Positions 6,391 through 9,065 of a DNA stretch of 9,065 bases are shown piece by piece (positions within the stretch are counted from its first letter, which is position 1; every line of letters begins with the position of its first letter). Below the pieces are notes generated by a model. That model saw only the letters and a program-made list of their open reading frames with translations, did no database searches and was not told the origin of the DNA. The stretch is from Burkholderiales bacterium (GTDB lineage: Bacteria; Pseudomonadota; Gammaproteobacteria; Burkholderiales; Casimicrobiaceae), in NCBI GenBank assembly GCA_031277445.1, contig JAITMH010000188.1, positions 1-9,065 of the forward strand, read 5' to 3'. Made by a program: the position numbers and the translations under genes.

Positions 6391-6440
6391 GTTTAAAAGC
6401 TTTTCTCCTCGCTCTCCGCGTCTCCGCGTGAGGCCAGCCC

Positions 6441-6468
6441 GTTGGGGTTCGCTACGCTCACCGCCAAC
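6441..6468. repeat. GTTGG…CCAAC imperfect hairpin repeat
   Basis: GTTGG (6441-6445) pairs with CCAAC (6464-6468) around an imperfect interior containing TTCGCTACGCTCA. It resembles the common intergenic element GTTGGG-TTCGCTRCGCTCA-CCCAAC. The stem here is degraded, which suggests an older copy. Confidence 0.5.
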
Positions 6469-6470
6469 CT

Positions 6471-6500
6471 ACGTGCTTCGCGGGAATGACGGAGTTCTGA
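6471..6500 (-). repeat. Partial inverted copy of the dRS3-like unit
   Basis: Read on the minus strand, this segment gives TCAGAACTCC, one changed base, then TCATTCCCGCGAA and GC. It matches + strand 5936-5962 almost base for base, including unique-looking flank TCAGAACTCC. The palindrome is truncated after GCGAAGC, so only half of the dRS3 stem remains. The shared flank argues for duplication or inversion of a larger unit, not two independent insertions. Confidence 0.75.
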
Positions 6501-6550
6501 TACCTGAACCCCATCCCCACCTAAATCCTCCCCTTGAAGGGGAGGACTTC
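6497..6550 (-). repeat. CTCCCC-type repeat, right inverted copy
   Basis: On the minus strand it reads GAAGTCCTCCCC…, then GGTGGGGATGGGGTTCAG and TCAG, closely matching + strand 6014-6070. Its own palindrome is TCCTCCCCTT-G-AAGGGGAGGA (6526-6546; 10-bp arms). It marks the right edge of the dense repeat mosaic. Confidence 0.8.
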
Positions 6551-6590
6551 AAAAGCGCCCCCCTCCTGAAGAAAAAATCGGTGGCGGGGC

Positions 6591-6619
6591 TTGTTTTTGT
6601 CGGAAAGTCCTGCCATAAT
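6591..6619 (+). promoter_or_regulatory. Candidate sigma70 promoter for rplN and downstream genes
   Basis: TTGTTT (6591-6596) and CATAAT (6614-6619) are separated by exactly 17 nt. The -10 matches TATAAT at 5 of 6 positions and the -35 matches TTGACA at 3 of 6, including TTG. Transcription would start near 6626, about 100 nt before rplN. Its location right after the repeat mosaic suggests the spc genes here have their own promoter. Confidence 0.5.
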
Positions 6620-6686
6620 CCGCAACTTGCCTTTTCGCGGTGAGGCTATAACGCCGCAGTTCCCCTTAAACGGGGTCCAAGACTGG

Positions 6687-6703
6687 CTGCCGCCAAGCGG
6701 CAG
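6687..6703 (+). promoter_or_regulatory. Hairpin in the rplN 5' UTR
   Basis: CTGCCGC (6687-6693), loop CAA, GCGGCAG (6697-6703): a perfect 7-bp stem, 22 nt before the rplN ATG and just upstream of its Shine-Dalgarno. No T tract follows, so it is more likely an mRNA 5' structure or protein-binding site than a terminator. No function can be assigned from the sequence. Confidence 0.5.
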
Positions 6704-6725
6704 GTTAAGTTGGAGAGAGTGGATC

Positions 6726-7094
6726 ATGATTCAAATGCAAACGGTGCTGGACGTTGCCGACAATACGGGTGCGCGTTCGGTGATGTGTATCAAGGTGCTG
6801 GGCGGCAGCAAGCGCCGTTACGCCGGTGTCGGCGACATCATCAAGGTGAGCATCAAGGATGCGGCGCCACGCGGTCGCGTCAAAAAGGGCGAGATTTATA
6901 GCGCGGTCGTTGTGCGAACGGCCGCCGGTGTTCGCCGCGATGACGGCGCACGGGTGCGTTTTGATTCCAACGCCGCCGTGCTGTTGAATAACAAGCTGGA
7001 ACCGATCGGAACCCGTATTTTCGGTCCGGTGACGCGTGAACTGAGAACCGAGCGCTTCATGAAGATCGTGTCGCTGGCGCCGGAAGTGATTTAA
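6726..7094 (+). CDS. rplN: 50S ribosomal protein L14
   Basis: L14 forms bridges to the small subunit and is a binding surface for silencing factors such as RsfS. The ORF from ATG 6726 encodes 122 residues (E. coli 123). It starts [17 protein letters not shown] and contains [20 protein letters not shown] (about 21-40), [27 protein letters not shown] and [13 protein letters not shown] near the end. The frame is open further upstream, but only this ATG has a suitable GGAGAG and matches the family N-terminus. It is the first gene after the repeat-filled gap and probably heads a transcription unit. rplX follows after 12 nt. Confidence 0.98.
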   Translation: MIQMQTVLDVADNTGARSVMCIKVLGGSKRRYAGVGDIIKVSIKDAAPRGRVKKGEIYSAVVVRTAAGVRRDDGARVRFDSNAAVLLNNKLEPIGTRIFGPVTRELRTERFMKIVSLAPEVI

Positions 7095-7106
7095 TTAGAG
7101 GCCGAC

Positions 7107-7436
7107 ATGCTCAAAATTCGCAAAGGTGATCAGGTGGTGGTAACCACCGGTCGTGACAAAGGCAAACGGGGTGAGGTCGCTCAAGTGCTCAATACTGAGT
7201 ATTTGCTGGTGAACGGCGTGAATCAGGTTAAGCGCCACACGCGCCCGAATCCGATGAAAAATCAGCCGGGCGGCATTCTGGTCAAGGAGACGCCGATTCA
7301 TGTTTCCAATGTGGCGATCTGGAATGCTTCGTCGAAGAAGGCCGACCGTGTCGGCATCCGGGTGGTCGAAATTCCGGGGGAGACGCCCCGCAAGGTGCGC
7401 TATTTCAAATCGAACGGCGAGCAGCTTGGTAGCTAA
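7107..7436 (+). CDS. rplX: 50S ribosomal protein L24
   Basis: L24 initiates large-subunit assembly by binding the 5' domain of 23S rRNA. The ORF encodes 109 residues (E. coli 104). A KOW motif occupies the N-terminus: KIRKGDQVVVTTGRDKGKRG (3-22). VNQVKRHTRPNP and GGILVKETPIHVSNVAIWN follow. AGAGG lies about 6 nt before the ATG. The gap to rplE is 16 nt. Confidence 0.97.
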   Translation: MLKIRKGDQVVVTTGRDKGKRGEVAQVLNTEYLLVNGVNQVKRHTRPNPMKNQPGGILVKETPIHVSNVAIWNASSKKADRVGIRVVEIPGETPRKVRYFKSNGEQLGS

Positions 7437-7452
7437 GGAATAGAGGATAACG

Positions 7453-7992
7453 ATGGCTCGTTTGCAGGAATATTATCGGAAAGAAGTCGTGCCGGCGCTG
7501 ATGAAGCAGTTTGGTTACAAGTCGGTGATGGAAGTGCCGCGCTTGACCAAGGTGGTGCTTAACATGGGCGTGGGCGAAGCGGTCGCGGACAAGAAGATTC
7601 TGGAGAATGCGATTGCCGATTTGCAGAAGATCGCCGGACAAAAACCGGTGGTCACCAAAGCACGCAAGGCAATTGCCGGTTTCAAGATTCGGGAAGGCTA
7701 CCCGATCGGGTGCATGGTGACGTTGCGCCGTGAAAGAATGTTTGAATTTTTCGACCGCCTGGTGACGGTGGCGTTGCCTCGTGTGCGCGACTTTCGCGGG
7801 GTCGGCGGTAAAAGTTTCGACGGTCGTGGCAATTTCAATATGGGCGTCAAGGAACAAATCATTTTTCCGGAAATCGAGTACGACAAGATCGACGCGTTGC
7901 GCGGGTTGAACATCACTCTGGCGACGACGGCGAAAACCGATGCCGAAGCGAAAGCGTTGTTGGCGGCATTCAAATTCCCGTTCAGGGGCTAA
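7453..7992 (+). CDS. rplE: 50S ribosomal protein L5
   Basis: L5 binds 5S rRNA in the central protuberance and contacts P-site tRNA. The ORF encodes 179 residues, the exact E. coli length. It starts [20 protein letters not shown]. Conserved stretches are [15 protein letters not shown] (about 29-43), [66 protein letters not shown] and [24 protein letters not shown] lies upstream of the ATG. In E. coli, S8 represses spc expression at the rplE start. I could not recognise an equivalent S8 helix here. rpsN follows after 6 nt. Confidence 0.98.
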   Translation: MARLQEYYRKEVVPALMKQFGYKSVMEVPRLTKVVLNMGVGEAVADKKILENAIADLQKIAGQKPVVTKARKAIAGFKIREGYPIGCMVTLRRERMFEFFDRLVTVALPRVRDFRGVGGKSFDGRGNFNMGVKEQIIFPEIEYDKIDALRGLNITLATTAKTDAEAKALLAAFKFPFRG

Positions 7993-7998
7993 AGAGTT

Positions 7999-8304
7999 AT
8001 GGCGAAATTGTCTTTGATCAACCGCGACCAGAAGCGAATGAAGCTGGTGGCGAAATACCAAAAAAAGCGTGCAGCCCTGATGGCGATCATTCAGGACAGC
8101 AAAGTTTCCGAAGAGGAGCGCTTTGATGCGCGCCTGAAACTGCAACGGCTGCCGCGTAACGCCAACCCGACGCGTTTGCGGAACCGTTGCGCGTTGACCG
8201 GGCGTCCGCGTGGCGTGTTTCGTAAATTCGGACTGGGTCGCAGCAAGTTGCGCGAGTACGCGATGAAGGGGGAAATTCCCGGCATCGTCAAGGCCAGTTG
8301 GTAA
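7999..8304 (+). CDS. rpsN: 30S ribosomal protein S14, long zinc-independent form
   Basis: S14 is a late-assembling protein of the small-subunit head. The 101-residue length equals E. coli S14. It has [20 protein letters not shown] at the start, [25 protein letters not shown] (about 50-74) and the ending [19 protein letters not shown]. Only one cysteine is present where the short C+ form has paired CxxC motifs, so it does not bind zinc through them. The ribosome binding site is modest: an AAAGAG at the rplE stop. rpsH follows after 11 nt. Confidence 0.98.
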   Translation: MAKLSLINRDQKRMKLVAKYQKKRAALMAIIQDSKVSEEERFDARLKLQRLPRNANPTRLRNRCALTGRPRGVFRKFGLGRSKLREYAMKGEIPGIVKASW

Positions 8305-8315
8305 CGAGGTGATGC

Positions 8316-8711
8316 ATGAGCATGACTGATCCAATCGCGGATATGTTGACCCGTATCCGTAACGCACAAATGATAGAGCGGGCGACGGTGGAAATGCCTT
8401 CTTCGAAGGTTAAAACCGCTATCGCCGAAGTGCTGAAAGATGAAGGTTATATCGAGGATTTCCGGGTGACCGGCGATGCGATTAAACCTGTTCTGGAAAT
8501 TGCGCTGAAGTATTACGCGGGACAACCGGTGATTGAAAAAATCGAACGGGTATCGCGGCCTGGATTGCGTATTTATCGCGGCAAGGGAGACATTCCGCCG
8601 GTGATGAACGGACTGGGTATTGCGGTGGTTTCGACCTCACGCGGCGTGATGACGGATCGCAAAGCGCGTGCAGCCGGTATCGGCGGCGAAGTGCTGTGCA
8701 TCGTGGCTTAA
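8316..8711 (+). CDS. rpsH: 30S ribosomal protein S8
   Basis: S8 binds helix 21 of 16S rRNA and, in E. coli, represses the spc operon post-transcriptionally. The ORF encodes 131 residues (E. coli 130). It starts [18 protein letters not shown]. The RNA-binding C-terminal half has [40 protein letters not shown], followed by [11 protein letters not shown]. The ATG at 8316 is preceded 5 nt by GAGGT. A second ATG at 8322 is in frame, but MSMxDPIAD is the family N-terminus. rplF follows after 12 nt. Confidence 0.98.
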   Translation: MSMTDPIADMLTRIRNAQMIERATVEMPSSKVKTAIAEVLKDEGYIEDFRVTGDAIKPVLEIALKYYAGQPVIEKIERVSRPGLRIYRGKGDIPPVMNGLGIAVVSTSRGVMTDRKARAAGIGGEVLCIVA

Positions 8712-8723
8712 GGAGAAAGCATC

Positions 8724-9065
8724 ATGTCACGTATTGCGAACAGCCCGGTAGCCCTGCCCGACAAAGTCGAGGTGACGCTGGGCGCCGATCAAATTACGGT
8801 CAAAGGCCCTCTGGGAACTTTGACGCAGCCGCTTACCGATGGTGTGTCCATCGAAAAAGAAGGCAATACTCTGCTCTTCAAGATGTTGAAGCCGGAAGCG
8901 CATGCAATGTCAGGAACGTTGCGCGCACTGGTGGCGAATATGGTTAAGGGTGTCACGCAGGGTTTCGAGCGCAAGTTGATGCTGGTGGGCGTCGGTTTCC
9001 GTGCGCAACTGGCTGGTGACGCGCTGAATCTGTCGCTCGGTTTTTCGCATCCGGTGGTTCACAAG
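8724..9065 (+). CDS. rplF: 50S ribosomal protein L6, N-terminal part (3' end outside window)
   Basis: L6 lies near the sarcin-ricin loop and factor-binding site of the large subunit. The frame is open from ATG 8724 to the window end and gives 114 residues of a usual ~177. It starts MSRIANSPVALPDKVEV. The first repeat of the two-domain fold ends near HAMSGTLRALVANMVKGVTQ (about 61-80), and the second begins GFERKLMLVGVGFRAQ with LNLSLGFSHPV. AAGGAG at 8710-8715 lies 8 nt before the ATG and overlaps the rpsH stop. The sequence ends in the middle of domain 2, exactly on a codon boundary. Confidence 0.97.
   Translation, partial: MSRIANSPVALPDKVEVTLGADQITVKGPLGTLTQPLTDGVSIEKEGNTLLFKMLKPEAHAMSGTLRALVANMVKGVTQGFERKLMLVGVGFRAQLAGDALNLSLGFSHPVVHK

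Larger units (their letters stand above)
5908..6550. repeat. Mosaic of palindromic and tandem extragenic repeats
   Basis: The stretch after rpsQ has no credible gene. It is built almost wholly of short intergenic repeat elements packed end to end: dRS3-like, REP-like and CTCCCC palindromes, and 8-9-nt tandem repeats, listed separately below. GGGATCAG recurs at 5911-5918, 5932-5939 and 6077-6084, the latter two in the longer ATCGGGGATCAGA. Several elements occur once on each side in opposite orientation (5936-5962 with 6471-6500; 6014-6070 with 6497-6550; 5984-6017 with about 6374-6430). Long frames through it are translations of the repeats, for instance WIPAFAGMM and DCFALLAMT on the minus strand. 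I infer repeated nested insertion of such elements into a tolerated intergenic site. Confidence 0.85.
6551..6725 (+). promoter_or_regulatory. rplN leader region
   Basis: Beyond the repeats, this 175-nt stretch looks like a 5' regulatory region. It has a promoter candidate at 6591-6619, a second and weaker TATAAC at 6647-6652 (TTGCCT 14 nt upstream), a short CCCC/CGGGG hairpin near 6662-6675, a perfect hairpin at 6687-6703 and the rplN Shine-Dalgarno GGAGAG at about 6712-6717. The sequence before 6590 is C-rich then A-rich and shows nothing I can name. Confidence 0.5.

Noticed and set aside
5789..6431. Long + strand frames of 156 and 208 codons starting inside rpsQ
   Set aside because: They overlap rpsQ in another frame, lack ribosome binding sites, and consist of translated palindromic repeats with low-complexity Arg/Ser-rich composition.
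5908..6550. CRISPR array
   Set aside because: There are many repeats but no single unit recurs with regular 25-45-nt spacers; the elements are palindromes of different sequence.
7424..7452. S8 repressor site before rplE
   Set aside because: Only a 4-bp AGCT/AGCT stem with a TGGT loop is visible; it lacks the internal-loop helix expected of an S8 target.
7405..8367. Minus-strand frame of 320 codons opposite rplE, rpsN and the start of rpsH
   Set aside because: It lies wholly antisense to three conserved genes and spans their boundaries. Its His/Gln/Arg-rich composition is expected from reading GC-rich codons backwards.

Overview
The window is the tuf–S10–spc ribosomal-protein cluster of a bacterium, with every gene on the + strand. 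Order, from the 3' part of tuf: rpsJ, rplC, rplD, rplW, rplB, rpsS, rplV, rpsC, rplP, rpmC, rpsQ, then a gap, then rplN, rplX, rplE, rpsN, rpsH and the 5' part of rplF. The proteins are proteobacterial: a long S14 without the zinc-binding cysteines, L4 beginning [11 protein letters not shown], and an S3 with an Ala/Pro-rich tail. The extragenic repeats include a neisserial dRS3-like palindrome. I infer a betaproteobacterium, possibly Nitrosomonadales or Rhodocyclales; the class is moderately secure and the order is a guess.

Layout: 1-570 is the C-terminal half of EF-Tu. An 84-nt spacer holding a perfect 8-bp hairpin separates it from rpsJ (655-966). A 149-nt spacer follows. It can fold into three hairpins and a fourth, terminator-like one (CCCGG-GAAA-CCGGG then six Ts), ending just before the rplC ribosome binding site. 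From rplC (1116) to rpsQ (5907) the genes are tightly packed: gaps of 2-15 nt and overlaps of 4 or 17 nt. The rpmC/rpsQ junction carries an in-frame 60-bp tandem duplication that gives rpsQ two start codons, each with its own Shine-Dalgarno-like sequence.

The 818 nt between rpsQ and rplN (5908-6725) hold no credible gene. About 640 nt of it is a mosaic of short palindromic and tandem extragenic repeats, several present in both orientations. The last ~140 nt look like a real leader: a sigma70-like promoter candidate (TTGTTT, 17 nt, CATAAT), a 7-bp hairpin and the rplN ribosome binding site. From 6726 to the window end the spc genes are compact again.

Together the genes encode ribosomal proteins of both subunits (small: S10, S19, S3, S17, S14, S8; large: L3, L4, L23, L2, L22, L16, L29, L14, L24, L5, L6) plus the elongation factor that delivers aminoacyl-tRNA. 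I see no unknown protein system. The interest lies between the genes: the rpsJ–rplC leader, the duplicated rpsQ start, and the repeat mosaic that splits the normally contiguous S10–spc cluster.
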